From: Robertmurraya sp. FSL R5-0851 | GTDB taxonomy: Bacteria > Bacillota > Bacilli > Bacillales > Cytobacillaceae | Direction of reading: 5' to 3' | DNA: 64,000 bases | Assembly (NCBI RefSeq): GCF_038002965.1 | Contig: NZ_JBBOOE010000001.1 | Coordinates: 1,469,001-1,533,000, forward strand | The notes under the pieces: model-generated | Told to the model about the DNA's origin: nothing | Database searches by the model: none | Seen by the model: only the letters and a program-made list of their open reading frames with translations | In this document: positions 52,040 to 61,886 of the stretch, in pieces | Numbering within the stretch: the first letter of the stretch is position 1 | Layout: each line of letters opens with the position of its first letter | Position numbers and translations under genes: made by a program

Positions 52040-52072
52040 TGAATTAGCTTAAGGGCTCAGCTAAACAAAAAG

Positions 52073-53512
52073 TTAGGCTTGTCTTTGCTCTACTATCCAT
52101 TGTTGTGCTAATCCAATGAGCTTTGTCCAACGTGCTGGCATTGTTGGAAGCCCCTTGAGTTCTGGATTCACTACGGGCACTTTTCCTTCTAAGGCGGCAT
52201 GCGGACGCAAAAAGTTAAAGTAGGCCGTAAATAAGGTGACGTATGAAATGGAACCATGTTCAGAGCCGAATCCATGAGTGGAGCGATAATTGCCCTTAAA
52301 GGTGCGGTTAAGTCTCTCAATTATTTGTTTCAGTGGTCTATATTCGGTCGAAACAGGGTCCTCATTGGTTAATCCAATGACCTGCTTCACATCGAATGAA
52401 ATCCCATGTTGAGCGAAGAAATGTTGGGCTAAAAGATAGATTGGATTCCCGTCTACCACAAAGGTCAGATTTTCTGGAATCTCTTTCATCTTGATTAAGA
52501 CCTCATCAATTGCTCGAATGGCTGTTGCTGTGTCTCGATTAGGCGACACCGGATACGAAAGAATAATCTTTTTCACGGCGTCAAAAAAGAAAAATAAATA
52601 ATGCCATCGACCGTTTACTCTGATATACGTTTCATCACCGCAGAATTGGTCTGAAAGTTCATAGGGATAGTGATCCACATAAGGTTTAAGTAATAAAGCT
52701 ACGCTATTTTCGTAGTTCAATACAGTCTGATGTGAAATCATCACTCCGTGTACGTCCTGCATAATCGCAGCTGTTTTACGGGCCGAAAGGCCATAGTTTA
52801 CATGATAGGTTAGGATCAATCCTAATGTATGTGGGGATGCATAAATCTTTGATAAGTCCACGGCCGGCAGTTCTGGTGATTCCTTGGATAACGGCTGGAA
52901 ATCGATATAAAACTGACGGAAAATGTATCTCAATTTAAATGCTTGAGGGTCCTTTTTGAACCTTTTCTTTTCTTTTGAAGTCATCCCATTGAGCTTCTTT
53001 TGATAATAAAAACAGTCATTGTTCTTGCACTTAAACACGTGAAAATCTTTTCTTTCTTTTATTTTCTCGAGAGTCTTGGAACAATGAGGACACTTCAGGA
53101 TGGCCTCCTTAGAGTAACGGTTCTTTTCACTGAAAAGTTCTGTACACACCTTGCATTGATACTGACCTTTATCTCCATTGTTGGCATAAAGATAATCCGA
53201 TGGAGCACCACACTTTGGACAGTTCATGGCTTTAGGTACGGAAACTTTTGCATTCTTACGCCTTTGAACAGGTTTGAGAGCTTTCCCGTTCTTCTCTTGA
53301 TATTCACTAAGAAGAACTCGATAATCAAGCTGTTCTAGAACTTCAATGACTGGAAGGTCATCCACTTGAAGTTTTCGATAAGGTTTATTTACGGGCTGTT
53401 CAGTAGGTTTATCGAACATGCTTTTACCAATCAATAAAGTAAGCAATGTTCGAATGAGTTGTTCTTGATAGTTTATAAAAGTTAATAAATAGGTTATAAT
53501 TTGAGGGTACAA
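52073..53512 (-). CDS. DDE transposase with N-terminal zinc ribbons
   Basis: A 479-residue protein. The N-terminal part has two zinc-ribbon-like cysteine sets (C98/C101/C120/C123 and C141/C144/C162/C167), then a helix-turn-helix region (about 240-270) and an RNase H-like DDE core: D293 in CGDETYIRVNGRWHYLF, D354 in VVDGNP and E399 in IIERLNRTFKGNYR. The first two acidic residues are 60 residues apart, as in IS6/IS240 transposases; the zinc ribbons are additional. The frame is intact, so the element may be active. TTG 53512 has AAAGGAAGTGA upstream; M32 (MFDKPTEQ) is an alternative start. A 7-bp hairpin (53533-53557) lies just before the ribosome site. Confidence 0.9.
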   Translation of the reverse strand: MYPQIITYLLTFINYQEQLIRTLLTLLIGKSMFDKPTEQPVNKPYRKLQVDDLPVIEVLEQLDYRVLLSEYQEKNGKALKPVQRRKNAKVSVPKAMNCPKCGAPSDYLYANNGDKGQYQCKVCTELFSEKNRYSKEAILKCPHCSKTLEKIKERKDFHVFKCKNNDCFYYQKKLNGMTSKEKKRFKKDPQAFKLRYIFRQFYIDFQPLSKESPELPAVDLSKIYASPHTLGLILTYHVNYGLSARKTAAIMQDVHGVMISHQTVLNYENSVALLLKPYVDHYPYELSDQFCGDETYIRVNGRWHYLFFFFDAVKKIILSYPVSPNRDTATAIRAIDEVLIKMKEIPENLTFVVDGNPIYLLAQHFFAQHGISFDVKQVIGLTNEDPVSTEYRPLKQIIERLNRTFKGNYRSTHGFGSEHGSISYVTLFTAYFNFLRPHAALEGKVPVVNPELKGLPTMPARWTKLIGLAQQWIVEQRQA

Positions 53513-53532
53513 CTTGTCACTTCCTTTCTGGG

Positions 53533-53557
53533 AATTGAGTGTGTGGTAACCTCAATT
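53533..53557 (-). repeat. Hairpin just upstream of the transposase ribosome site
   Basis: AATTGAG (53533-53539) pairs with CTCAATT (53551-53557). In the transposase message it lies directly before the ribosome site. Such 5' structures can keep outside transcripts from producing transposase; that role here is inference. Confidence 0.5.
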
Positions 53558-53626
53558 ATCTCCAGAATTCAGGGGGTGGCAATTTTTTTGCTTAAAAAGC
53601 CCTCTATCATAGGATTTTATAACCTA

Positions 53627-53650
53627 TTTCTTATAAAAGTTTTGACAATA
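53627..53650 (-). repeat. Right terminal inverted repeat of the IS
   Basis: Partner of 51819-51842 (18 of 24 matches). It contains TTGACA (53642-53647), an outward-facing perfect -35 hexamer directed towards pyrF; at 17 bp there is no matching -10 box (CTGGAA). Confidence 0.8.
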
Positions 53651-53651
53651 C

Positions 53652-53662
53652 GTACGGGAAGG
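53652..53662 (+). repeat. Target site duplication, right copy
   Basis: GTACGGGAAGG, identical to 51808-51818. Its GGGAAGG, with the following AG, now forms the pyrF ribosome site. Confidence 0.9.
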
Positions 53663-53675
53663 AGCTGGAAGAAGA

Positions 53676-54407
53676 ATGAAAAACTCGCTTATCATCGCGC
53701 TTGATTTTCCAGATAAAAATGATGTGTACGGTTTTTTAAAGAAATTTAATAACGAGCAACTATTCGTTAAAGTTGGCATGGAACTTTTTTATAAAGAAGG
53801 CCCTGCAATGGTTCAAGAACTAAAGGAAATGGGTCACGATATTTTCTTAGATTTAAAATTGCACGATATTCCAAATACAGTGGGTCGTGCGATGAGAAAT
53901 CTAGCTAGCCTAGGCTGTGATTTAGTGAATGTTCATGCGGCGGGCGGAAAAGAAATGATGATGGCAGCTCTAGAAGGACTTGAGGCTGGCACGGCTTTAG
54001 GTGCGAAAAGACCAAATATCATCGCAGTAACACAGCTAACAAGTACTTCAGAGGAACAAATGAAGGGTGAACAATTAATTTCAGTGAGCCTCGAACAATC
54101 CGTTCTTCATTACGCAAAGGTTACAAAGGATGCAGGACTTGATGGTGTGGTTTGCTCCTCAAATGAAGTGAAGCTTATCCGTGAGCAATTAGGTGAACAG
54201 TTCTTAACTGTTACACCAGGAATTCGAATGAGTTCGGAATCAGTTGGTGACCAAAAGAGAGTAGCTACCCCTGAGTTTGCTAGGAACGCAGGTGTATCCA
54301 TGATTGTTGTAGGTCGCTCCATTACAAGAGCCGAAGATCCGGAACTAGCTTATCAACTTTACAAAAACGCCTGGGAGGGAAAAGTATATGAAACAAAAAA
54401 TAGCTAA
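53676..54407 (+). CDS. pyrF: Orotidine 5'-phosphate decarboxylase
   Basis: A 243-residue TIM-barrel enzyme with the active-site motif [13 protein letters not shown] (about 58-70; Asp-Lys-Asp triad) and the phosphate-binding GIRM and VGRSIT segments. It converts OMP to UMP. ATG 53676 uses the AAGGAG at 53659-53664, which was kept by the target duplication. Before the insertion its start overlapped the pyrD end by 29 bp; now it is 25 bp from the IS, which may reduce its expression. It overlaps pyrE by 20 bp. Confidence 0.96.
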   Translation: MKNSLIIALDFPDKNDVYGFLKKFNNEQLFVKVGMELFYKEGPAMVQELKEMGHDIFLDLKLHDIPNTVGRAMRNLASLGCDLVNVHAAGGKEMMMAALEGLEAGTALGAKRPNIIAVTQLTSTSEEQMKGEQLISVSLEQSVLHYAKVTKDAGLDGVVCSSNEVKLIREQLGEQFLTVTPGIRMSSESVGDQKRVATPEFARNAGVSMIVVGRSITRAEDPELAYQLYKNAWEGKVYETKNS

Positions 54408-55023
54408 CACACTTTTAGAAATCGGTGCAGTCTCGTTACAACCCCATCATCCTTTTACTTGGACATCAGGAATTAAATCACCTATTTATTGTGATAACAG
54501 ACTAACTTTATCTTTTCCTGAAGCAAGAAGAGAGATTGCAGCTGGACTAAAGGAACTTATACTTAAGAACTTCCCTGAGACAGAAATGGTAGCTGGAACA
54601 GCAACAGCTGGAATTCCTCATGCGGCATGGGTAAGTGAACTGCTTGATTTACCGATGAGCTATGTCCGTTCATCAGCAAAAGGACATGGCAAAGGAAATC
54701 AAATTGAAGGCCGTGTTCTTGCAGGACAAAAGGTAGTAGTAGTGGAAGACTTAATCTCAACAGGTGGAAGTGTAATTACAGCAGTTGATGCATTAAGGGA
54801 AGCAGGGTGTGAAGTATTAGGTGTCGTGTCTATCTTTACGTATGAACTGGAAAAAGGGAAGAAGCTGTTAGAGGAAGCTAATATTAAGACATATTCACTA
54901 ACAGATTTCTCAACATTAGTAGACGTTGCCTTAGCTGCTGGAAGTATCGAAGAGGATGCAGTAGCAAGTCTTCGCAGCTGGAGCCAAGACCCAACCGCTT
55001 GGAAACCGGTAGTAAAAGCATAA
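54388..55023 (+). CDS. pyrE: Orotate phosphoribosyltransferase
   Basis: A 211-residue PRTase with the PRPP motif [21 protein letters not shown] (about 115-135). It joins orotate and PRPP to give OMP. It is the last gene of the operon and overlaps pyrF. As in other Bacillus operons pyrF precedes pyrE. A bidirectional terminator follows. Confidence 0.97.
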   Translation: MKQKIANTLLEIGAVSLQPHHPFTWTSGIKSPIYCDNRLTLSFPEARREIAAGLKELILKNFPETEMVAGTATAGIPHAAWVSELLDLPMSYVRSSAKGHGKGNQIEGRVLAGQKVVVVEDLISTGGSVITAVDALREAGCEVLGVVSIFTYELEKGKKLLEEANIKTYSLTDFSTLVDVALAAGSIEEDAVASLRSWSQDPTAWKPVVKA

Positions 55024-55035
55024 AATAAAATGCAG

Positions 55036-55108
55036 AAAAAAGAGTGTCCACCCCAGACGGACAAAAACAGCAAATCTGTCCATTTGGGGTGTCTGACACC
55101 CTTTTTTT
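55036..55108. terminator. Bidirectional terminator between pyrE and rqcH
   Basis: A long three-part hairpin: GTGTC (55044-55048) with GACAC (55095-55099), CACCCCA (55049-55055) with TGGGGTG (55085-55091), and GGACA (55059-55063) with TGTCC (55077-55081). It is flanked by an A run on the left and a T run on the right, so it can stop transcription from both convergent genes. Its right arm holds the palindrome GGGTGTCTGACACCC. Confidence 0.9.
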
Positions 55109-55115
55109 GTGCTTT

Positions 55116-56825
55116 TTACTTTTTTAACTGAATGATAAGGTTTTCGTCAGGTGTAACGTAAACTGTTTGTTGGTTGTCATATATGACGAAACCGGGTTTT
55201 GCTCCATTTGGTTTCTTTACATGTCTTACTTGTGTAAAGTCAACGGGAACAGAGCTTGAGCTTCGTGCTTTACTAAAGTAGGAAGCGATATTGGCTGCTT
55301 CTAGTATGGCCGAATCACTAGGGTTTTTGCTTCGTATAACAACATGTGATCCAGGAATATCCTTTGTATGAAGCCAAATATCGTCACGACTAGCTACTTT
55401 GTTTGTTAAATAATCGTTTTGCTTATTGTTTTTACCGACGAGGATGTCTGTTCCGTCAGAGGACACATATTGATCGAGCACAGGTTTTGCAAGAACTTGT
55501 TTTTTCGATTTATTTTTTTGTCGGTCTCGAATATAACCTTCTTCAACTAACTCTTGACGAATTTCCTCAATATCTTTAATAGAAGCGGTCTCCATTTGCT
55601 GAATTAATGTCTCAAAATACAGCACTTCTTCGTTCGCTTTTTCAATTTGTTCTTGTACAATCCTACGTGCTGTTTTTGCTTTTTGATACTTTGTAAAGTA
55701 TCGCTGCGCATTGTCTGAAGGTGATTTCTGAGGATCGAGTGGAATGGTAACCACTCCAGCATTCTCATCATAATAATTAATCACCTCAACGGATGTCATT
55801 CCTCTTTCAACTGCATAAAGATTGGCTGTTAATAACTCCCCAAATAATTGATATTCCTCCGCATTTTGTGCGTCTACTAGCGTTTTTTGAAGCTTATCGA
55901 TTTTCTTCTTGTTTTTATCCCGTTCATTAACAATCAACCGTTCCAGGTCATTCCCTTGCTGCTTCACACGGTCTCTTTCGGCTTTCCCAAAATAAAAACG
56001 GTCGAGCATTTCACTAATCTTGGAAAACGACTGAACTTCACCTGATATATGAGTCATCGGAAATAGATAAAACATTTCTTTTCCTTGGTCATTCATAATC
56101 GATGGATCATATTGATGGGTATGAATTTTTTCCATGTGACGGATAAATGCTTTAGGCATGGTATTGCGATTGGCAACTCCGGCTTCATGGACGATTTCTC
56201 TTGCTAATAATGGAGATAAACCAGCAAAATGCTCAACCAGCTGCTTATCCATCTTCCCTGCATTAAAGTCTAAGCTCCTTAACACATCCTCTTCTGTAGC
56301 TTCTAGAGGATTAATTTTATTTTGAGCAGGAGGAAGTTTATACTCCTGACCAGGTAGAATCGCACGATGGCTGTTAAGAGCATAGGAAACGTGCTTAATG
56401 CTATCTAAAATCATGTTTCGTGTTTTATCAATTAAGATAATATTGCTATGACGGCCCATGATTTCAATTATAAGTTGTTTGCTGGACAGATCACCGAGCT
56501 CGTTTCTTCCTTTTACATCTAAGACAATCATTCTTTCAAGACCAACCTGGTGAATATCCTCCAGTATGTATCCTTCTAAATGCTTTCTTAATAACATACA
56601 AAACATGGGTGGTTCATTTGGATTTTCATAAGTCTCTGTGGTTAATTGTGCTCTCGCGTAACTTGGGTGGACAGATAGCAAAAGCTTATGATTCTTTCCC
56701 CCTGCACGAATAACAAGCACGATTTCATTTTTAAATGGTTGATGAATTTTATTAATACGCCCACCACGTAAAGCCTCAGAGAGCTCTTTAGTGATAGCAC
56801 GCGTAAACAGTCCGTCAAATGACAT
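55116..56825 (-). CDS. rqcH: Ribosome quality control protein RqcH (NFACT family, YloA)
   Basis: A 569-residue NFACT protein (B. subtilis: about 570): N-terminal NFACT-N domain (1 to about 210), helix-hairpin-helix region, long coiled coil (about 280-410) and NFACT-R domain (about 440-560; [25 protein letters not shown]). It binds obstructed 50S subunits and recruits tRNA-Ala to add C-terminal alanine tails that mark nascent chains for degradation. Older annotations call it fibronectin-binding. The ATG at 56825 has AAAAGGATG. It is divergent from yloB. Confidence 0.93.
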   Translation of the reverse strand: MSFDGLFTRAITKELSEALRGGRINKIHQPFKNEIVLVIRAGGKNHKLLLSVHPSYARAQLTTETYENPNEPPMFCMLLRKHLEGYILEDIHQVGLERMIVLDVKGRNELGDLSSKQLIIEIMGRHSNIILIDKTRNMILDSIKHVSYALNSHRAILPGQEYKLPPAQNKINPLEATEEDVLRSLDFNAGKMDKQLVEHFAGLSPLLAREIVHEAGVANRNTMPKAFIRHMEKIHTHQYDPSIMNDQGKEMFYLFPMTHISGEVQSFSKISEMLDRFYFGKAERDRVKQQGNDLERLIVNERDKNKKKIDKLQKTLVDAQNAEEYQLFGELLTANLYAVERGMTSVEVINYYDENAGVVTIPLDPQKSPSDNAQRYFTKYQKAKTARRIVQEQIEKANEEVLYFETLIQQMETASIKDIEEIRQELVEEGYIRDRQKNKSKKQVLAKPVLDQYVSSDGTDILVGKNNKQNDYLTNKVASRDDIWLHTKDIPGSHVVIRSKNPSDSAILEAANIASYFSKARSSSSVPVDFTQVRHVKKPNGAKPGFVIYDNQQTVYVTPDENLIIQLKK

Positions 56826-56886
56826 AAGAGAACATCCTTTTCTATATAGTGCCTTTCAATAAAAGCGGTCGCCCACTTTTGTAATA

Positions 56887-56915
56887 ATTATATCATTTTT
56901 TTGGACGAGGCTGAA
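56887..56915 (-). promoter_or_regulatory. Promoter of rqcH (extended -10)
   Basis: On the minus strand, TGATATAAT (56887-56895) is a perfect extended -10. With a 17-bp spacer the -35 would be TTCAGC (56910-56915), a partial match. The start would give a leader of about 55 nt. Confidence 0.55.
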
Positions 56916-56979
56916 TAAGCTTAGTTTAGAGTGAGTTGGGACAACTCTGTTGAAAATAAAAGGAGGAAGGGATTGCCGG

Positions 56980-59658
56980 ATGAAATTCCATGGAATGGAA
57001 AAAAAGGAAGTGGAAAAAGCCTTAAATACTGATTACATGGTCGGTTTATCTGAGGCTGATGCAGTAAATCGTATAAAACAACATGGATTCAACGAGCTAG
57101 AAGAAGGAGAAAAGCAGTCCGCTTTAATCTTATTCTTTAGTCAATTCAAAGACTTCATGGTTCTTGTTTTATTAGCAGCGACGTTAATTTCGGGACTGTT
57201 AGGGGAGTATATAGATGCGATTGCTATCATCGCGATTGTCATTATTAATGGATTTTTAGGTTTTTTCCAAGAACGTAAAGCCGAACGTTCGCTTCATGCA
57301 CTAAAGGAATTATCAGCACCACAAGTATATGTTTTAAGAGACGGGAATTGGATAAAAACCGCCTCAAGAGAGGTTGTACCAGGAGATATTTTACGCTTTA
57401 CAAGCGGCGACCGAATCGGGGCAGATGTAAGATTAATAGAAATCAATAGTTTAGAAATCGAGGAATCAGCATTAACGGGAGAATCGTTACCTGTACAAAA
57501 AACAGATAACAAATTGCAAGAAGAAAACCTTGGCCTTGGTGATATGCAAAACATGGCCTTTATGGGGACGATGGTCACGAGGGGAAGCGGTGTTGGAGTT
57601 GTCGTTGGAACCGGAATGAAAACAGCGATGGGCCAAATTGCTGACCTGCTACAAAATGCGGAAACAATGGAAACACCACTCCAAAGAAGACTTGAGCAAT
57701 TAGGGAAAATTTTAATTACTGCAGCCCTTCTTTTAACGGTCTTAGTTGTGATTGCAGGGGTATTTGGCGGACATGATTTATATACCATGTTTTTAGCTGG
57801 GGTATCTCTAGCGGTAGCTGCGATTCCTGAAGGTCTACCTGCAATTGTAACAGTTGCATTATCCCTTGGCGTTCAGCGAATGATTAAGCAAAAAGCTATC
57901 GTTCGTAAGCTTCCTGCTGTTGAAACGTTAGGTTGTGCCTCTGTTATTTGCTCTGATAAAACAGGAACGTTGACACAGAATAAAATGACCGTAACTCATT
58001 TATGGAGCGGGGGAGAGGTTTCCCAAGTTGGTGGAGTTGGTTATGAGCCTAGAGGCGAATTCTACCGGGGAGATCATAAGGTTTCCATAAAAGAAGAAAA
58101 AGCACTTCAGCAAATGCTGATGTTTGGTATGCTCTGTAACCATTCAGAAATCACTCAAAAAGGCAGTGAGTATGTTATTGATGGAGACCCTACAGAAGGT
58201 GCGCTTCTAGTATCTGCACTAAAAGCAGGATTTACAAGAGACCAACTTCACAAACAGTTTGAGTTAGTAAAAGAATTTCCGTTTGACTCAGCCCGGAAAA
58301 TGATGAGTGTTGTAGTGAAGGATACGAACGGAAGACAATTTATTGTCACTAAAGGTGCACCAGACGTCTTAATTTCAAAAAGTGAATCAATTCTTTGGGA
58401 AAATCGTCGACAGTTTATGTCTCGTGATATGGAGGGAAAAGTAAAGGATGCCATTGAAGGGTTAGCATCTCAAGCATTACGAACGATTGCGATTGCTTAC
58501 CGAGAGGTATCGCCTGGAACGCTCATTCTTGATGAAAGAGAAGCAGAGAAGGATCTTACTTTTATCGGATTACAAGGAATGATTGATCCACCGCGACCAG
58601 AAGTGAAGCATGCAGTAAAAGAATGTAAAGAAGCAGGCATTAAGACCGTCATGATTACAGGGGATCATATAATAACGGCGAAGGCAATTGCCAAACAGCT
58701 AGGTATATTAACACCAAAAAGTAAGGTGCTAGATGGTAATGCACTTAATGAAATGTCTGTAGAAGATCTTGAAGAAGTGGTGGATGACGTTTCAGTATTC
58801 GCGCGTGTTTCTCCAGAGCATAAGTTAAAGATTGTAAAAGCATTACAAAGCAGAGGACACATCGTTGCGATGACTGGTGATGGAGTCAATGATGCGCCGG
58901 CTATTAAAGCAGCAGATATTGGTGTAGCAATGGGAATTACCGGTACAGATGTGGCGAAGGAAGCATCTGCCTTAGTTCTTCTTGATGATAATTTTGCAAC
59001 GATAAAAGCAGCGATTAAAGAGGGTAGGAATATTTACGAGAACATACGTAAATTCATTCGTTATCTACTTGCTTCCAATGTTGGTGAAATATTAGTGATG
59101 CTGTTCGCTATGTTGCTAGCGCTCCCGCTGCCTCTAGTGCCGATTCAAATTCTTTGGGTCAATCTTGTTACAGATGGTTTACCAGCAATGGCGTTAGGTC
59201 TTGATAAACCAGAGGAAAATGTAATGAAGCGCGGTCCGCGGAGTCCTAAAGAAGGAGTTTTTGCAAGAGGGTTAGGCTGGAAGGTCATCTCACGCGGCTT
59301 TTTAATTGGAACTTCCACTTTGCTTGCGTTTATCATTTCATATAATGAAAACCCTAATGATCTCATCCATGCTCAAACAGTTGCTTTTGCTACTCTTGTT
59401 TTAGCTCAATTGATTCACGTTTTCGATTGCCGCAGTGAAAAATCAGTTTTCTCAAGAAATCCATTCGGAAACATGTATCTAGTATGGGCGGTCATTTCTT
59501 CATTAGCTTTAATGCTAGTAGTTATGTACTATCCGCCATTACAACCAATCTTCCATACCGTCCCACTGGCTCTTCGTGATTGGTTATTAGTCATTGGTTT
59601 TGCTTCCATCCCAACTTTTTTACTAGCAGGTTCATTTTTGGCAAGTAAAAATAAATAA
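56980..59658 (+). CDS. yloB: P-type calcium-transporting ATPase YloB
   Basis: An 892-residue P2A-type ATPase: actuator motif LTGES (about 171-175), phosphorylation site SDKTGTLTQNK (aspartate near 326), hinge TGDGVNDAPAI (about 632-642), and about ten membrane segments including VAAIPEGLPAIVTVALSLG in M4 and the NLVTDGLPAMALG segment of M6, both tied to Ca2+ binding. B. subtilis YloB is a sporulation-time Ca2+ pump of the same type. ATG 56980 has GGAGGAAGGG (56962-56971). A terminator follows. Confidence 0.93.
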   Translation: MKFHGMEKKEVEKALNTDYMVGLSEADAVNRIKQHGFNELEEGEKQSALILFFSQFKDFMVLVLLAATLISGLLGEYIDAIAIIAIVIINGFLGFFQERKAERSLHALKELSAPQVYVLRDGNWIKTASREVVPGDILRFTSGDRIGADVRLIEINSLEIEESALTGESLPVQKTDNKLQEENLGLGDMQNMAFMGTMVTRGSGVGVVVGTGMKTAMGQIADLLQNAETMETPLQRRLEQLGKILITAALLLTVLVVIAGVFGGHDLYTMFLAGVSLAVAAIPEGLPAIVTVALSLGVQRMIKQKAIVRKLPAVETLGCASVICSDKTGTLTQNKMTVTHLWSGGEVSQVGGVGYEPRGEFYRGDHKVSIKEEKALQQMLMFGMLCNHSEITQKGSEYVIDGDPTEGALLVSALKAGFTRDQLHKQFELVKEFPFDSARKMMSVVVKDTNGRQFIVTKGAPDVLISKSESILWENRRQFMSRDMEGKVKDAIEGLASQALRTIAIAYREVSPGTLILDEREAEKDLTFIGLQGMIDPPRPEVKHAVKECKEAGIKTVMITGDHIITAKAIAKQLGILTPKSKVLDGNALNEMSVEDLEEVVDDVSVFARVSPEHKLKIVKALQSRGHIVAMTGDGVNDAPAIKAADIGVAMGITGTDVAKEASALVLLDDNFATIKAAIKEGRNIYENIRKFIRYLLASNVGEILVMLFAMLLALPLPLVPIQILWVNLVTDGLPAMALGLDKPEENVMKRGPRSPKEGVFARGLGWKVISRGFLIGTSTLLAFIISYNENPNDLIHAQTVAFATLVLAQLIHVFDCRSEKSVFSRNPFGNMYLVWAVISSLALMLVVMYYPPLQPIFHTVPLALRDWLLVIGFASIPTFLLAGSFLASKNK

Positions 59659-59673
59659 AGTATGTTATAATCC

Positions 59674-59707
59674 AAAAGGTGATAGAGAAAGCTCTATTAC
59701 CTTTTTC
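59674..59707 (+). terminator. Intrinsic terminator after yloB
   Basis: Stem AAAAGGTGATAGAG / CTCTATTACCTTTT (one G-T position), four-base loop and T run. Confidence 0.9.
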
Positions 59708-59736
59708 TATACACAAATAGTTATGGGGTGTTGGCT

Positions 59737-60612
59737 TTGGTAAAAAGCATGACAGGCTTTGGTAGGAGCATCCGCAGCAACGAACATATCAAGGTAACTG
59801 TTGAGGTTAAAACGGTGAATCACCGATTTGCTGAATATCACTTCCGAATACCTAGAAGTCTTTCTAGCCTCGAGGATAAGCTAAAAAAGACGCTAAATGA
59901 ATACATAAAAAGAGGAAGAATCGAGGTCTTTATCACCATTGATGGTGAAGGACTGACCACTCGAAAACTCTTAGTCGATTGGAGTCTCATAGAGGACTAT
60001 CTTCAGAACATAAAGGAAATTCAGGAACGCTTTCAAATTAAAGAGGGTGTTTCCATAAAAGATATACTTAATCGAGACGAGATATTTAGTATTGAAGAGC
60101 AAGAATCTGGCATCGAGTGTATCGAAGAGCTTGTGTTAGATGCTTTGCTTGATGCTGCTCAAAATTGTGTGAATATGCGTGAAGTGGAAGGAAAGGCATT
60201 GCAGCAGGATATTTTATCCCATATTGAAAAAATACAATCGACTGTCCAAGCGCTTAGAAAATATGCGCCGACTGTAGTTGAGCAATATGCAAATCGGTTA
60301 AAAAAGAGAATTCAAGAATATGTAGACCAGCAGCTCGATGAAGCGAGAATCGTGACTGAAATTGCTATTTTTGCAGATAAAGCAGATATCAATGAAGAGC
60401 TTACAAGACTAGATAGTCATGTTGTACAATTTAAAACTTTCCTCAATGATCGGGAGTCTATTGGAAGAAAGCTTGATTTCCTTGTCCAAGAGATGAATAG
60501 AGAGACTAATACAATCGGATCAAAGGCAAATGATGCAAAAATTGCTACCGAAGTGGTGGAGTTAAAAAGCTCTATTGAAAAGATTAAGGAGCAGATTCAA
60601 AATATTGAATAG
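59737..60612 (+). CDS. yloC: YicC family endoribonuclease-like protein YloC
   Basis: A 291-residue YicC protein (same length as B. subtilis YloC). The N-terminal MVKSMTGFGRS and the C-terminal EELTRLDSHVVQF ... GRKLDFLVQEMNRETNTIGSKAND are the family hallmarks. E. coli YicC has been reported to be an endoribonuclease acting on small RNAs; in Bacillus the role is open. TTG 59737 is chosen with GGGGTG at 59725-59730; GTG 59728 lies in the ribosome site. Confidence 0.88.
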   Translation: MVKSMTGFGRSIRSNEHIKVTVEVKTVNHRFAEYHFRIPRSLSSLEDKLKKTLNEYIKRGRIEVFITIDGEGLTTRKLLVDWSLIEDYLQNIKEIQERFQIKEGVSIKDILNRDEIFSIEEQESGIECIEELVLDALLDAAQNCVNMREVEGKALQQDILSHIEKIQSTVQALRKYAPTVVEQYANRLKKRIQEYVDQQLDEARIVTEIAIFADKADINEELTRLDSHVVQFKTFLNDRESIGRKLDFLVQEMNRETNTIGSKANDAKIATEVVELKSSIEKIKEQIQNIE

Positions 60613-60671
60613 CTCTTGGTTTAGAAAAGCTTTAGGAAGGTAAAAATAATTCTTATGATTGGAGGACAATC

Positions 60672-61560
<889 letters not shown>

Positions 61561-61564
61561 TCCT

Positions 61565-61777
61565 ATGTTATATCCATCAATTGATTCATTAATGACAAAA
61601 ATTGATTCGAAGTATTCACTAGTTTCCGTTGCTGCAAAAAGAGCACGAAAGCTACAACAAGGAGAAAACCTGCACTTAGATAAGTATGTTTCTCATAAGC
61701 AGGTTGGAAAAGCGTTAGAAGAAATTCACGCCGATAAGCTCACTTACCGTATCGTAAAAGACGAATCAGCTGAATAA
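61565..61777 (+). CDS. rpoZ: RNA polymerase omega subunit
   Basis: A 70-residue omega subunit ([30 protein letters not shown]), which helps fold and stabilise the beta' subunit. It starts four bases after gmk, behind GGAGGT. Bacillus omega proteins lack part of the MAR ppGpp-binding motif found in Proteobacteria, and none is seen here. A terminator follows. Confidence 0.95.
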   Translation: MLYPSIDSLMTKIDSKYSLVSVAAKRARKLQQGENLHLDKYVSHKQVGKALEEIHADKLTYRIVKDESAE

Positions 61778-61786
61778 AGACGGGGA

Positions 61787-61814
61787 ACAACCTAAATATT
61801 TAGGTTGTTTTTTG
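61787..61814 (+). terminator. Intrinsic terminator after rpoZ
   Basis: A perfect palindrome (ACAACCTAAA / TTTAGGTTGT with a TA centre) followed by T. It ends the remA-gmk-rpoZ unit. Confidence 0.88.
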
Positions 61815-61886
61815 TTTTAAAGATGCAATTGCAGATAGGTTCTTGCATAATGGAAGAAAGATATTTATCGAACGGAGGTTTTGTCT

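Noticed and set aside
53501..53704. 67-codon plus-strand frame across the right end of the IS, ending in [11 protein letters not shown]
   Set aside because: Its last codons are the cut-off tail of pyrD and the rest is IS terminal sequence read by chance; it is not an independent gene.
57294..57788. 164-codon minus-strand frame inside yloB
   Set aside because: Antisense shadow of the ATPase gene with biased serine/proline/threonine composition.
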